A DNA stretch of 64,000 bases from Conexibacter sp. S30A1 (GCF_023330665.1 NZ_CP097127.1:3286001-3350000), one strand, 5' to 3'; counted from the stretch's first letter, positions 6,389-15,177 are shown. Made by a program: numbers and translations. Notes: a model not told the origin generated them from the letters alone.

Positions 6389-8386
6389 CTAGCTCTCCTC
6401 GGCGGCCTGCTCGGCCTGGATCTTCTCCTCCAGGACGGCCATCACACTCGGATCGCGCAGGGTTGTCACGTCGCCGAGCGCGCGGCCCTCGGCGATGTCG
6501 CGCAGAAGCCGGCGCATGATCTTGCCCGAGCGGGTCTTGGGCAGATCGTCGGCGAAGATGATCCGCTTGGGGCGGGCGAACTTGCCGATCCGCTCGGCCA
6601 CGCCGGCGCGGATCTCATCCTCGATCTCGGGCGTGCCGTCGATTGTGCCCTGCAGGGTGACGAAGGCTGTGATCGCCTGTCCGGTCAGCTCGTCGGATTG
6701 GCCGATCACGGCGCACTCGGCCACCGATTCGCAGGCCACGACCGCCGACTCCACCTCGGCGGTTGAGAGGCGGTGGCCGGAGACGTTGACGACGTCGTCG
6801 ACCCGGCCGATCACCCAGAAGTAGCCGTCCTTGTCTCTGCGGGCGGCGTCACCGACAAAGTAGGTGTCGATGCCGAACTTCTTGAAGTAGACCTGGACGA
6901 AGCGGTCATCCTCCTTGTAGAGGGTGCGCAGCATCGACGGCCACGGCCGCTTGAGCACCAAGAGCCCCTGGCCCTGATCGATCGGCTTGCCCTCGTGCTC
7001 GTCCACCACCTCGGCGAGGACGCCTGGTAGCGGCCTGGTCGCAGACCCCGGTTTGGTGGCGGTGATGCCGGGTAGCGGCGAGATCATGATCGCCCCCGTT
7101 TCGGTCTGCCACCAGGTGTCGACGATCGGGCAGCGCTCGCCGCCGATCACCTTGTGGTACCACAGCCACGCCTTGGGGTTGATCGGCTCACCGACCGTCC
7201 CGAGCAGTCTGAGCGAGGAGAGGTCGAAGCGGTCGGGATGCTCGGCGCCCCACTTGATGCAGGCGCGGATCGCGGTCGGCGCGGTGTAGAAGATCGTCGC
7301 CTTGTAGCGCTCCACGAGCTCCCACCAGATCCCGCGGTGCGGGTAGTCCGGCGCACCCTCATACATGATCCCGGTGGTGGCGTTGGCCAGCGGCCCGTAG
7401 ACGATGTAGGTGTGGCCCGTGATCCAGCCCACATCCGCGCAGCACCAGTAGGTGTCGGTGTCGGCGTGGAGGTCAAAGACGTTCTGGTGCGTGCTTGAGG
7501 CGCCGGTCAGGTAGCCGCCGGTGGTGTGGACGATCCCCTTCGGCTTTGCCGTCGATCCCGATGTGTAGAGGATGAACAGCGGGTCCTCGGCATCCATCTC
7601 CTCCGGTGGGCAGACCTCGGCGGCCGCCGCGACGATCTCGTGATACCAGACGTCGCGTCCCGCCTTCATCTCGCACTCGGTGCCCTTGGAGCGCACGACG
7701 ATGATGTGCTTCAGGTGCTCGAGGTCGCCCATCACCGCATCCACGTTCTGCTTGACCGGGGCGACGTTGCCCTTGCGGGCGGCGCCGTCAACGGTGATCA
7801 GCGCCTTGGCCTGCGAGAACTCCATGCGCTCGCGCACCGACTCGGCCGAGAAGCCGCCGAAGACGACGTTGTGGATCGCGCCGATGCGCGCGCAGGCGAG
7901 CATTGAGACGACAACCTCGGGGATCATGCCCATGTAGATCCCGACGACGTCGCCCTTCTCGATCCCGAGGTCCTTCAGCGCGTTGGCGAAGCGCTGCACA
8001 CGGTCGAGCAGATCGGCGTAGGTGATATCGAGCTCCTCGCCCTCCTCACCATGCCAGTGGTAGGCCACGCGGTCGCCGAGGCCGGCCTCGACGTGGCGGT
8101 CAAGGCAGTTGTAGGAGACGTTCAGCTTGCCGCCGGTGAACCACTTGTAGAACGGGGGGTTTGAGTCATCGAGCACCTGATCCCAGCGTTTGAACCAGTG
8201 CAGACGCTCAGCCTGGCTGGCCCACCAGCCCTGCCAGTCCGAGTCCGCCTGCTCGTAGATCGCCGGATCGGTGAGGTTCGCGTGTTTGACGAACTCCGCC
8301 GGTGGCTCGAAACGCTCGATGTCGAGCATCGCCGCCAGCTCGTGCTCGAGCTCGTTCTCGTCGCGCGCCGTCTGTCCCTGTGCCAT
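6389..8386 (-). CDS. acs: Acetyl-CoA synthetase (AMP-forming)
   Basis: A 665-residue enzyme joining acetate, ATP and CoA to acetyl-CoA via acetyl-AMP. The adenylation signature FILYTSGSTAKPKG, the core DVGWITGHTYIVYGPL and the motif IVDTWWQTETG are all intact. The C-terminal motif KTRSGKIMRR holds the catalytic Lys622, which in this family can be acetylated to switch the enzyme off. Length matches the usual ~650. A ribosome binding site (GGGAGA) stands just before the ATG. It lies 94 bases downstream of a SatP-type acetate channel gene, with an intrinsic-terminator-like hairpin in between. The cluster context points to acetate assimilation. Confidence 0.97.
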   Translation of the reverse strand: MAQGQTARDENELEHELAAMLDIERFEPPAEFVKHANLTDPAIYEQADSDWQGWWASQAERLHWFKRWDQVLDDSNPPFYKWFTGGKLNVSYNCLDRHVEAGLGDRVAYHWHGEEGEELDITYADLLDRVQRFANALKDLGIEKGDVVGIYMGMIPEVVVSMLACARIGAIHNVVFGGFSAESVRERMEFSQAKALITVDGAARKGNVAPVKQNVDAVMGDLEHLKHIIVVRSKGTECEMKAGRDVWYHEIVAAAAEVCPPEEMDAEDPLFILYTSGSTAKPKGIVHTTGGYLTGASSTHQNVFDLHADTDTYWCCADVGWITGHTYIVYGPLANATTGIMYEGAPDYPHRGIWWELVERYKATIFYTAPTAIRACIKWGAEHPDRFDLSSLRLLGTVGEPINPKAWLWYHKVIGGERCPIVDTWWQTETGAIMISPLPGITATKPGSATRPLPGVLAEVVDEHEGKPIDQGQGLLVLKRPWPSMLRTLYKEDDRFVQVYFKKFGIDTYFVGDAARRDKDGYFWVIGRVDDVVNVSGHRLSTAEVESAVVACESVAECAVIGQSDELTGQAITAFVTLQGTIDGTPEIEDEIRAGVAERIGKFARPKRIIFADDLPKTRSGKIMRRLLRDIAEGRALGDVTTLRDPSVMAVLEEKIQAEQAAEES

Positions 8387-8414
8387 ATCGAATCTCCCTC
8401 GCGTTAAAAACGTG

Positions 8415-8450
8415 GGACGCGCCCGACCAAGGGCTTGGTCGGGCGCGTCC
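8415..8450 (-). terminator. Intrinsic terminator or attenuator between satP and acs
   Basis: A perfect 16-bp stem (8415-8430 with 8435-8450), loop of four bases, is followed on the minus strand by CACGTTTTT. This is a textbook rho-independent terminator for the satP transcript. Only 28 bases separate the stem from the acs ATG, so the hairpin also occupies the acs leader. Confidence 0.8.
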
Positions 8451-8480
8451 GCGGTCTCCTATCTGTGAAACTGCGAGCGC

Positions 8481-9107
8481 TCAGCCGACCGGCAGCACGG
8501 AGCGCTTGTAGACCGCCTGCATGATGTCGGCTGTTGCGATGTAGAGGGCGAGTCCGCCCGTGACGATGCCGAGGTATCCACCGATGTGGATGATGCTGGC
8601 GTTGCCGCCGCTGTTGCCGATTCCGAGGAATATGAACGTGAGCGCCAGCAGCAAAAACAGCAGCTGCAGAGCCCGCGGCGATGCGAACGTGCAGAGGAAC
8701 AGGCACACCGTGAAGATGCCCCACATCCACAGGTACAGACCAAGTCCTGCGGCCGCCTCCTTGCCCAGGCCGGCGGCGTTGAAGTTAACGAGCACCCAGA
8801 ACGAGATCCAGAAGGCGCCGTACCCCGAGAACGCAACCGCCCCGAAGGTGTTGCCGGTGCGGAACTCCCACATGCCAGCCAACAGCTGGCAGAGCCCGCC
8901 GAAGGCAAGCGCCATGCCCAATACGACACCAGTCGCCCCGGCGCCGACGAGATTGGCGTTGATGAAGCTCAGCGTGCAGGTTGTGATGCCGAAGCCCATC
9001 AGCCCGAGCGGCGCCGGGTTTGCCGGCATCCAGCTCGCCCCGCCGGTCATGGAGGAGCTGCTCGCTGCCTGCCCCTGAGCGCCCCCTGATTCACTTACTG
9101 TGGCCAA
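8481..9107 (-). CDS. satP: Acetate uptake transporter, GPR1/FUN34/YaaH (SatP) family
   Basis: A 208-residue membrane protein with six hydrophobic helices. The family signature near the N-terminus is present: NPAPLGLMGFGITTCTLSF. Conserved FRTGNTFGAVAFSGYGAFW and a Gly/Asn-rich final helix also fit. YaaH/SatP proteins form acetate or succinate channels. The start chosen is TTG at 9107 (LATVSESGG), five bases after GGAG in GAGAGGAGAAG. No in-frame ATG precedes the conserved region closely, and the reading frame extends upstream without similarity. It is divergent from the sensor kinase gene at 9273 and upstream of acs, supporting an acetate role. Confidence 0.9.
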   Translation of the reverse strand: MATVSESGGAQGQAASSSSMTGGASWMPANPAPLGLMGFGITTCTLSFINANLVGAGATGVVLGMALAFGGLCQLLAGMWEFRTGNTFGAVAFSGYGAFWISFWVLVNFNAAGLGKEAAAGLGLYLWMWGIFTVCLFLCTFASPRALQLLFLLLALTFIFLGIGNSGGNASIIHIGGYLGIVTGGLALYIATADIMQAVYKRSVLPVG

Positions 9108-9272
9108 CTTCTCTCCTCTCCTAAGAGAACACGTGACAGGCGGCACAATATCCTCCGCGGCGGCGGTCAAGTGCGGCAAGCGCCGTTCGGTGCGTGCCGT
9201 GCGCCGAACGGTCAGATAAGCGAGCCAAACGGCGTCCGCTGACGGCTGCTCCGGCGCTTCGCGGGCGTCGGT

Positions 9273-10466
9273 ATGCTCTGCTGTCAGAGCGTGGGGTTCC
9301 TGATCGGTGTTGTCGTCGGCCTGGCGATAGCCGCCTCGGCGGTGGCGGCCCTTCGTCTGCTGCGACCGCCGCGCGTGGTCTCCGACGAGGTCAGGGGCCT
9401 GCAGACCGCGCTGCACGCCGCCAACGGGATGCTGCCCGACCTGCGCCGCGGCCTCTCCGAGGACTCGGCGCGGAAGGTCACCGGTCATCTGCTGACGCTC
9501 ACCCAGGCCTCCGCCGTAGCGCTCGGCGACAAGCGCCGGGTGCTGGCGTTTGACGGCCTTGGGCACGATCATCACCACGCCGGTGACGAGCTGATCAAGA
9601 TCACAGCGCCCGCGCGAGAGGACCGCCTGCACGTCGAGTCGCGCCTGGCCTGCGAGCATCCCGACTGCCCGCTCGGCCCCGTGATCGCGGCGCCGCTGTT
9701 GGTCGCCGGCGAGCTCGTGGGCTCGTTTGTGGCGCTCTACGCGCGCGGGCGTCGCATCACCCCCAACGACACCCGCACCGCCGCCGAGGCCGCGAGCCTG
9801 GTCAGCGCGCAGCTCGAGCTGAACGCGATGGACGAGCAGGCCGAGCGGCTCGCGCGGGCCGAGCTGCGGGCGCTGCGGGCACAGATCTCGCCGCACTTCA
9901 TCTACAACGCCCTGGCGGCGATCGCCGGCTACATCCACTCAAACCCCGACGAGGCGCGTGACCTGCTCACCGAGTTCGCCGAGTTCACGCGCTACGCCTT
10001 CCGCAGCCAGCGCCCGTACGTGACGCTCGCCGACGAGCTCGGCTACGTGGAGAAGTACCTGCGGCTCGAGCGCGCCCGCTTCGGCGAGCGCCTGCAGGTG
10101 CGCCTGCAGGTCGAGCCCGAGGTGCTGCCGGTGGTGGTGCCGGTGCTCTCGCTGCAGCCGCTGGTGGAGAACGCGGTGCGCCACGGGGTCGAGCGGCGCG
10201 GCTTCGGCCGCATCGAGATCGTCGGTCGCCACCTCGACCACGACGTGGAGCTGCGGGTCACAGACGACGGTGTCGGCATGGACGCGGAGCGGGCTGCGAC
10301 GGTGCTGGCGGGTCAGGGCGGCGGGGTCGGCATCGCCAACGTGCAGGCGCGGCTGCAGGCGATCTTCGGGCCCGGTTACGGCCTGGAGCTGCGCAGCGAG
10401 CCTGGTCACGGCACGACCGTCACGATGACCCTGCCGAAGTTTCGCGCCGGGGTCCGGGCGGCATGA
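9273..10466 (+). CDS. LytS/YpdA-type sensor histidine kinase with GAF domain
   Basis: A 397-residue protein. One hydrophobic segment (residues ~8-30) anchors it. A GAF-like sensor region follows (~60-180, with PVIAAPLLVAGELVGSFVALY). The HisKA_7 phosphoacceptor motif is QISPHFIYNALAAI with His208, and the ATPase domain shows N-box LVENAVRHGVE and G-boxes VTDDGVGMD and GVGIANVQARL. It phosphorylates the partner regulator encoded next, with which it overlaps by four bases. Unlike classical LytS it has only one membrane segment, so the signal is probably intracellular. Neighbours (SatP, Acs, an SSS symporter) suggest control by carbon or acetate status, an inference. Confidence 0.9.
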   Translation: MLCCQSVGFLIGVVVGLAIAASAVAALRLLRPPRVVSDEVRGLQTALHAANGMLPDLRRGLSEDSARKVTGHLLTLTQASAVALGDKRRVLAFDGLGHDHHHAGDELIKITAPAREDRLHVESRLACEHPDCPLGPVIAAPLLVAGELVGSFVALYARGRRITPNDTRTAAEAASLVSAQLELNAMDEQAERLARAELRALRAQISPHFIYNALAAIAGYIHSNPDEARDLLTEFAEFTRYAFRSQRPYVTLADELGYVEKYLRLERARFGERLQVRLQVEPEVLPVVVPVLSLQPLVENAVRHGVERRGFGRIEIVGRHLDHDVELRVTDDGVGMDAERAATVLAGQGGGVGIANVQARLQAIFGPGYGLELRSEPGHGTTVTMTLPKFRAGVRAA

Positions 10467-11242
10467 CCCGCGTGCTGGTGGTGGACGACGAGCGGCCCGC
10501 GCTCGAGGACCTCGGGCGGTTGCTCGAGACCTCGCCGAACGTGGAGGACGTGGTGCTCGCCGACGGCGGCACCGAGGCGCTCAGACTGTTGGCCGCAGGT
10601 CAGTTCGACGTGGTCTTCATGGACGTGCGCATGCCCGATATCGATGGCCTCGAGCTCGGCAAGGCGCTTGAGCGCTTCGCCGACCCGCCAGCGCTGATCT
10701 TCGTATCCGCCTACGAGGACGGTGCGGTATCGGTTTTCGAGCACGGCCTGACGCCGCTTGACTACCTGATGAAGCCGGTCTCGCGCGTGCGGGTCGAGCA
10801 GGCGCTCGAGCGGGTCCTGGGGGGCGGCGGGGTGGGCGGCCGGGGTCCGGCCGCCGGCCAGCGGGCCGGCGGCCGAGAGGAGTGGCTTGGCCCGGACGGC
10901 GACGGCGCCGGCGAGATCATCCCCGTCGAGCATCAGCGTGGCGGCACGACCAAGCTGCTTGACCGCAGCAGCGTGCTCTACATCAAGGCCGAGGGCGATT
11001 ACGTGCGCATCCACGCCGACAGCGGGCGTTTTCTGGTGCGGGCGGCGCTCGCCGACATCGAGGAGCGCTGGGCCCAGCACGGGTTCGTGCGGGTGCACCG
11101 CAGCTACATCGCCAACCTGCGCCGGGCGGTTGAGATCAGGCCGCAGCTCGGTGGGACGGTGACGATCATGATGGTCGACGGCAGCGAGGTGCCGGTCGCG
11201 CGCCGCCAGGTGGCGGATCTGCGCCGGAGGCTGCGGATGTGA
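10463..11242 (+). CDS. LytTR family response regulator
   Basis: A 259-residue regulator. The receiver domain occupies ~1-120, with acidic pair Asp8/Asp9, phosphoacceptor Asp54 in VVFMDVRMPDIDG and the conserved Lys in DYLMKPVSR. A Gly-rich linker (~118-150) leads to a LytTR DNA-binding domain with LYIKAEGDYVRIH and WAQHGFVRVHRSYIANL. LytTR domains bind paired direct repeats upstream of target genes, usually transport or carbon-use genes. It overlaps the kinase gene and the next membrane-protein gene by four bases each, so the four plus-strand genes 9273-13331 form one operon. Confidence 0.93.
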   Translation: MTRVLVVDDERPALEDLGRLLETSPNVEDVVLADGGTEALRLLAAGQFDVVFMDVRMPDIDGLELGKALERFADPPALIFVSAYEDGAVSVFEHGLTPLDYLMKPVSRVRVEQALERVLGGGGVGGRGPAAGQRAGGREEWLGPDGDGAGEIIPVEHQRGGTTKLLDRSSVLYIKAEGDYVRIHADSGRFLVRAALADIEERWAQHGFVRVHRSYIANLRRAVEIRPQLGGTVTIMMVDGSEVPVARRQVADLRRRLRM

Positions 11243-11589
11243 GCCCCTCGGTACCGGGACGGCGCCGGATCGTGCGCCGCGGCCTGCGCACGCCGCGCGA
11301 GGAGCTCGCCGACGCCACCGCCCACGGCCATGTTTACCTGCGCGGCCTGCAGCGCCAGCAGCTGACGCTGTCGCTTTTGGCGCTCGTCACCTTTGGGGCG
11401 ATCTTCGGCGTGCTGCCGCTGGCGCTCTACCTGGTGCCGGCCTTCGCGCGGCTCGAGCTTTTCGGCGTGCCCCTGGGCCTGTGGATCGTGGTCGTGCCGA
11501 TGTTGCCCGGTTTCGTTTTGATCGGCTGGATCTACCAGCGGCGCGCCGACGCCGCCGATGAGGCCTTCCGCGAGCTGGTCGAGCGTTGA
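11239..11589 (+). CDS. Small two-helix membrane protein, DUF485-like
   Basis: A 116-residue protein starting at GTG in a GTGA overlap. After a basic N-terminus come two hydrophobic helices, LTLSLLALVTFGAIFGVLPLAL and LGLWIVVVPMLPGFVLIGWIY, followed by a short charged tail (RRADAADEAFRELVE). This layout (L-x-R-x-Q/R before helix 1, YxRRA after helix 2) is that of DUF485 proteins, which are almost always encoded directly before cation/acetate symporters such as ActP. The gene overlaps the symporter gene by four bases. It is probably an accessory subunit; its precise role is not established. Confidence 0.82.
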   Translation: MSPSVPGRRRIVRRGLRTPREELADATAHGHVYLRGLQRQQLTLSLLALVTFGAIFGVLPLALYLVPAFARLELFGVPLGLWIVVVPMLPGFVLIGWIYQRRADAADEAFRELVER

Positions 11590-13331
11590 TCGTCGCGCTG
11601 GTTGCCGTCGCCGGGGTGACGCTCGGCACGCTCGGGCTCGGCACCTGGGGGATGCGCTTTGCCCGCACGACCTCGGATCTGCTGGTGGCAAGCCGGCTCG
11701 TGACGCCGTGGTGGAACGCCGCCGCGATCTCCGGCGAGTACCTCTCGGCCGCGAGCTTTCTGGGGATCGCGGGCCTCGAGATGCAGATCGGCGCAAGCGC
11801 GCTGTGGCAGTCGCTCGGGTTCACCGCCGGCTACCTGGCGTTGCTTCTGTTCGTCGCCGCGCCGCTTCGCCGCTACGGCTCCTACACGATCCCCGACTTT
11901 GCCGAGGCACGGCTGCACAGCCCGACGCTGCGGCTGGTGGCGGCGGCGATCGTGCTGGTGATTGCCGGCTTCTATCTGGTGCCGCAGCTGAAGGGCGCGG
12001 GCCTGGCGCTGAACGTTGTGATCGGCTCGCCCTACTGGGTGGGTGTGGTGGTGGTGGCGGTGATCGTGGCCGTCAACGTCGCGCTCGGCGGCATGCGCGG
12101 GATCACCTTCGTGCAGGCCTTTCAGTTCTGGATCAAGGTGTTTGCGATCGCGGTGCCGGCGATCCTTTTGCTGATCCACTTCGGTGGGCTGCCTGAGCGT
12201 GCCGCGCTGTTTGGGCGCTCGCTGCCGCACGCCGGCTCCAGAGGGCTCACGGTGCGCCTGGGCAGCCGCCAGCGGGCGCAGTTTCCGCAGGCCGGAAGCT
12301 TCATCGTGCACGGACAGACGGTGCACGTGCGCGCCGGGGGCTGGGTCAGCCTGCCCGCGCACACGCCCATCAGCATCCCGCCGGGCGGGGTCGTCCCGGT
12401 CGCCGCCGGCACACCCGCGCTGACCGGGGCGCGGTGGTCACGGCCGGTGGGTGGGACCGGTCAGGGCGCGCCGGTTTTGGTCTACTCGCTGCTGATCGCC
12501 ACGTTTCTGGGCACGATGGGTCTGCCGCACGTGCTCGTGCGCTTCTACACCAACCCCGACGGCTACGCCGCGCGGCGCACGACCGTGCGCGTGCTGGGGC
12601 TTTTGTCGCTCTTCTACCTCTTTCCCGCCATCTATGGGGCGCTCGGCCGGGTGCTCGCACCGCAGCTCTACATCACCGGCCAGACCGACGATGTGGTGCT
12701 CTCGCTGCCGCGCATCGCCTGGCCGGGCGCGGGCGGCACGATCCTCACGGCGGTCACCTGCGCGGGCGCGTTCGCCGCCTTCCTGTCAACCTCAAGCGGC
12801 CTTTTGGTGTCGCTGGCCGGCACCTTCAGCCACGATGTCTGGCCGCGGCTTGCGCGCGGGCGGCCGCAGGGCGCGTCGCTCAGGCGCCTGCACTTCCGCC
12901 TGGCGGCGCTCGGCGCCGTTGTGATCCCGGCGCTGGTTGCGCTCGTTGCTCAGGGGGTCGACATCGCGATTCTCGTCGGCTGGGCGTTTGCGCTGGCGGC
13001 GAGCTCGTTCTGCCCGATGTTCCTGCTCGGGATCTGGTGGACGCGGCTGACCGCACGCGGCGCGGCCTGGGGCATGGTCGCCGGCATGCTGGTCGCAACC
13101 GGCATGATCTTTGCGGGGCTGGCGCTCGGGGAGCCGACCGGCGGGGCGCTGGCGCTGCTCGAGCAGCCGGCGATCGTCTCGGTGCCGGTCGCGTTTGCGA
13201 CGATGATCGGGATCTCGCTCGTTGATCCGCTGCGCGTGAGCGACGTGGAGCAGCAGATGCTCGCGCTGCACGCGCCCGAGGGACTCGGGCTGCGGCTCGA
13301 CGACGAGGAGCGGGCGCAGCTGCTGGCCTGA
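11586..13331 (+). CDS. Sodium/solute symporter, cation/acetate (ActP/MctP-like) family
   Basis: A 581-residue SSS-family transporter starting at TTG in a TTGA overlap. Conserved features: WWNAAAISGEYLSAASFLG (~42-60), SYTIPDFAEARL (~99-110), FLGTMGLPHVLVRFYTNPD (~307-325) and TCAGAFAAFLSTSSGLLVSLAG in the sodium-site region. These match monocarboxylate or acetate permeases. Between helices at about residue 200 and 297 there is a long, beta-rich, probably extracellular insert. It shares an operon with a DUF485 protein and a LytS/LytTR pair, and divergent neighbours are SatP and Acs. Acetate or another short carboxylate is the likely substrate. Confidence 0.9.
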   Translation: MIVALVAVAGVTLGTLGLGTWGMRFARTTSDLLVASRLVTPWWNAAAISGEYLSAASFLGIAGLEMQIGASALWQSLGFTAGYLALLLFVAAPLRRYGSYTIPDFAEARLHSPTLRLVAAAIVLVIAGFYLVPQLKGAGLALNVVIGSPYWVGVVVVAVIVAVNVALGGMRGITFVQAFQFWIKVFAIAVPAILLLIHFGGLPERAALFGRSLPHAGSRGLTVRLGSRQRAQFPQAGSFIVHGQTVHVRAGGWVSLPAHTPISIPPGGVVPVAAGTPALTGARWSRPVGGTGQGAPVLVYSLLIATFLGTMGLPHVLVRFYTNPDGYAARRTTVRVLGLLSLFYLFPAIYGALGRVLAPQLYITGQTDDVVLSLPRIAWPGAGGTILTAVTCAGAFAAFLSTSSGLLVSLAGTFSHDVWPRLARGRPQGASLRRLHFRLAALGAVVIPALVALVAQGVDIAILVGWAFALAASSFCPMFLLGIWWTRLTARGAAWGMVAGMLVATGMIFAGLALGEPTGGALALLEQPAIVSVPVAFATMIGISLVDPLRVSDVEQQMLALHAPEGLGLRLDDEERAQLLA

Positions 13332-13357
13332 GGCGGCCGCGTTCGTGCGGCGGCGCG

Positions 13358-14584
13358 TCAGGCGGCGTCCAGCGTCGCCGGCGCGCCGAAGCGGGTGAGC
13401 ACCTCGGGCAGCACGACGCTGCCGTCCGGCTGCTGGCCGTTCTCGAGCAGGGCGATCATGTGGCGCCAGGTGACGGCGGTGCCGTTGAGCGTGTGCAGCG
13501 TCGCCGGGCGCCCGTCTGCCGGGCGGTAGCGGATGTCGAGCCGGCGGGCCTGGAAGTCGGTCGTGTTGGAGCAGGAGGTGACCTCGCGGTACTGGCCCTG
13601 ACCGGGCATCCAGGCCTCGCAGTCGTACTTCTTCGCGGCCGATGAGCCGAGGTCGTCAACCGCGATCGCCACCACCCGGTAGGGGATCTGAAGCTCGGTG
13701 AGGATCGACTCCTCGATTGCGAGGATGCGCTCGTGCTCGGCCTGCGAGGCGTCCGGCTCGACGAAGCAGAACATCTCGAGCTTGTCGAACTGGTGCACGC
13801 GGAAGATCCCGCGTGTGTCCTTGCCGGCGGCGCCGGCCTCGCGGCGGAAGCAGGCGGAGAAGCCGGCGTAGCGGCGCGGCAGCTCGCTGGCGTCGAGGAT
13901 CTCGTCGCGGTGCAGCGAGGCCAGTGCGACCTCCGAGGTGCCGACCAGGTAGAGGTCGTCCTCGGGCAGGCGGTAGATCTGCTGCTCGGTGTCGGGCAGC
14001 ATTCCGGTTCCAACCAGCGCGCGTTCGCGCACCAGCACCGGCGGCAGCACGGGCTCGAAGCCCTCGGCGACCAGCTTGGAGAGCGCGTACTGGACGAGCG
14101 CGAGCTCGAGCATCACCAGCCCGCCGCGCAGGTAGGCAAAGCGCGAGCCCGAGAGCCTGGCGCCGCGTTCCATGTCGATCATCGTGCCGGCCAGCTCGAG
14201 GTGGTCACGCCCGGTTGCGCCGGCGCTGCCGGCCTCGCGCAGCACCGTGTCACGGGCCGGGGCGTCCGGCGCCGGGATGTTCGGCAGCGTGATGAGCAGT
14301 GCGTCGAGCTCGGCGCGCGCCCGGGTCTCCTGGTCGGTGAGCTCGCGGCCGCGCGCCGCCAGCGCGGCCATCTGCGCGCGCTCGTCCTCGCTGGGCGCGC
14401 CTCGCCGCCCGCGGCTTGCGCGGTTCTGCTGCGCCCGCAGCTCCTCAAGCTCCGCGGTCAGAGCCCGCCAGCGCTCGTCCAGCGCGAGCAGCTGGCTGAT
14501 CGCGTCCGCGGGCACGTCGCCGCGTCTTGCCAGCGCGGCGGCGACGGCGTCTGGCTCGCTTCGAATCAGCCTGATGTCCAGCAT
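13358..14584 (-). CDS. serS: Seryl-tRNA synthetase
   Basis: A 408-residue class II aminoacyl-tRNA synthetase that charges tRNA-Ser. The N-terminal MLDIRLIRSEPDAV and the long charged arm (~30-100, coiled coil that grips the tRNA-Ser variable arm) are typical. Motif 2 (FRREAGAAGKDTRGIFRVHQF) and the motif 3 region near the C-terminus are intact, as is TSCSNTTDFQARR. Length is slightly short of the usual ~420-430 but no domain is missing. The convergent symporter gene ends only 26 bases away. Two tRNA-Ser genes occur elsewhere in the window. Confidence 0.97.
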   Translation of the reverse strand: MLDIRLIRSEPDAVAAALARRGDVPADAISQLLALDERWRALTAELEELRAQQNRASRGRRGAPSEDERAQMAALAARGRELTDQETRARAELDALLITLPNIPAPDAPARDTVLREAGSAGATGRDHLELAGTMIDMERGARLSGSRFAYLRGGLVMLELALVQYALSKLVAEGFEPVLPPVLVRERALVGTGMLPDTEQQIYRLPEDDLYLVGTSEVALASLHRDEILDASELPRRYAGFSACFRREAGAAGKDTRGIFRVHQFDKLEMFCFVEPDASQAEHERILAIEESILTELQIPYRVVAIAVDDLGSSAAKKYDCEAWMPGQGQYREVTSCSNTTDFQARRLDIRYRPADGRPATLHTLNGTAVTWRHMIALLENGQQPDGSVVLPEVLTRFGAPATLDAA

Positions 14585-14637
14585 CTCTGCGCTAGCACGC
14601 TACCAGCGGGCGTGGTTCTGCGGTCCGGGTGGCGCGC

Positions 14638-15126
14638 TCAGCTGTGGTTTGAGCCGCTCAGCTCGGGCAGCGGCCCGGTCAGTGGCAGCAGCTGGAGCGG
14701 CTTGTTGACGCACGGGGTGACACCAGGCTCCGGTGGGGCGTCACGGCCGGAGAAGCGTGCGACGAAGTCAGCCACCTCGCGTGCCTGCTTGCCGACGAAG
14801 ATGTTCTGGGGCATGTAGGCGCCGGAGAAGCCGCCGTTCTCGATCGCGTAAAGCACGCGGATCGCGGGCCGCTCGCAGCGCTGGTTGAAGCTCGGGCCGC
14901 TGATCGTGGCAAACGTCGTGGGGTTCACCCCGGAGCCGTGCGTGCCTGCGTAGGAGAGCGTGTGGCAGCCACCACAGCGCTCGTTGAAGAGGTGGGCGGC
15001 GATGCTGTCGGAGGCGTAGGTGGGGTCGGACTTCGGGACCCCGATCGCCTCGGTGCCGCAGGCTGATACCACGAAGGCAACGGCCACTGCGGCCAGCAGG
15101 CTTGCGAAGAGTCGTTTGTGGCGCAT
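14638..15126 (-). CDS. Lipoprotein c-type cytochrome
   Basis: A 162-residue protein from ATG 15126. It has a lipoprotein signal (MRHKRLFASLLAAVAVAFVVSAC) with lipobox V20-S-A-C23. The mature part carries one heme-binding motif, C51-G-G-C54-H55. The sixth ligand is likely the Met in GAYMPQN. It ends in a Pro/Leu-rich tail. It is therefore an outward-facing, lipid-anchored mono-heme electron carrier, perhaps linking a dehydrogenase or quinol oxidoreductase to a terminal oxidase. No oxidase genes are nearby. It is downstream of the anti-sigma gene but separated by ~245 bases, so it probably has its own promoter. Confidence 0.88.
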   Translation of the reverse strand: MRHKRLFASLLAAVAVAFVVSACGTEAIGVPKSDPTYASDSIAAHLFNERCGGCHTLSYAGTHGSGVNPTTFATISGPSFNQRCERPAIRVLYAIENGGFSGAYMPQNIFVGKQAREVADFVARFSGRDAPPEPGVTPCVNKPLQLLPLTGPLPELSGSNHS

Positions 15127-15162
15127 CCGCCGCGGATCATACGGAACCAACAGCGAGAAGGT

Positions 15163-15177
15163 CTCACCAGCGGTGAG
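15163..15177. promoter_or_regulatory. Dyad CTCACC-AGC-GGTGAG upstream of cytochrome c gene
   Basis: A perfect 6-bp inverted repeat with 3-base spacer lies 37-51 bases upstream of the cytochrome ATG. Size and position suit a transcription-factor site rather than a terminator. The binding factor is unknown. The rest of the 15127-15372 gap is very GC-rich, contains another 9-bp stem (15240-15248 with 15269-15277), and shows no gene. Confidence 0.35.
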
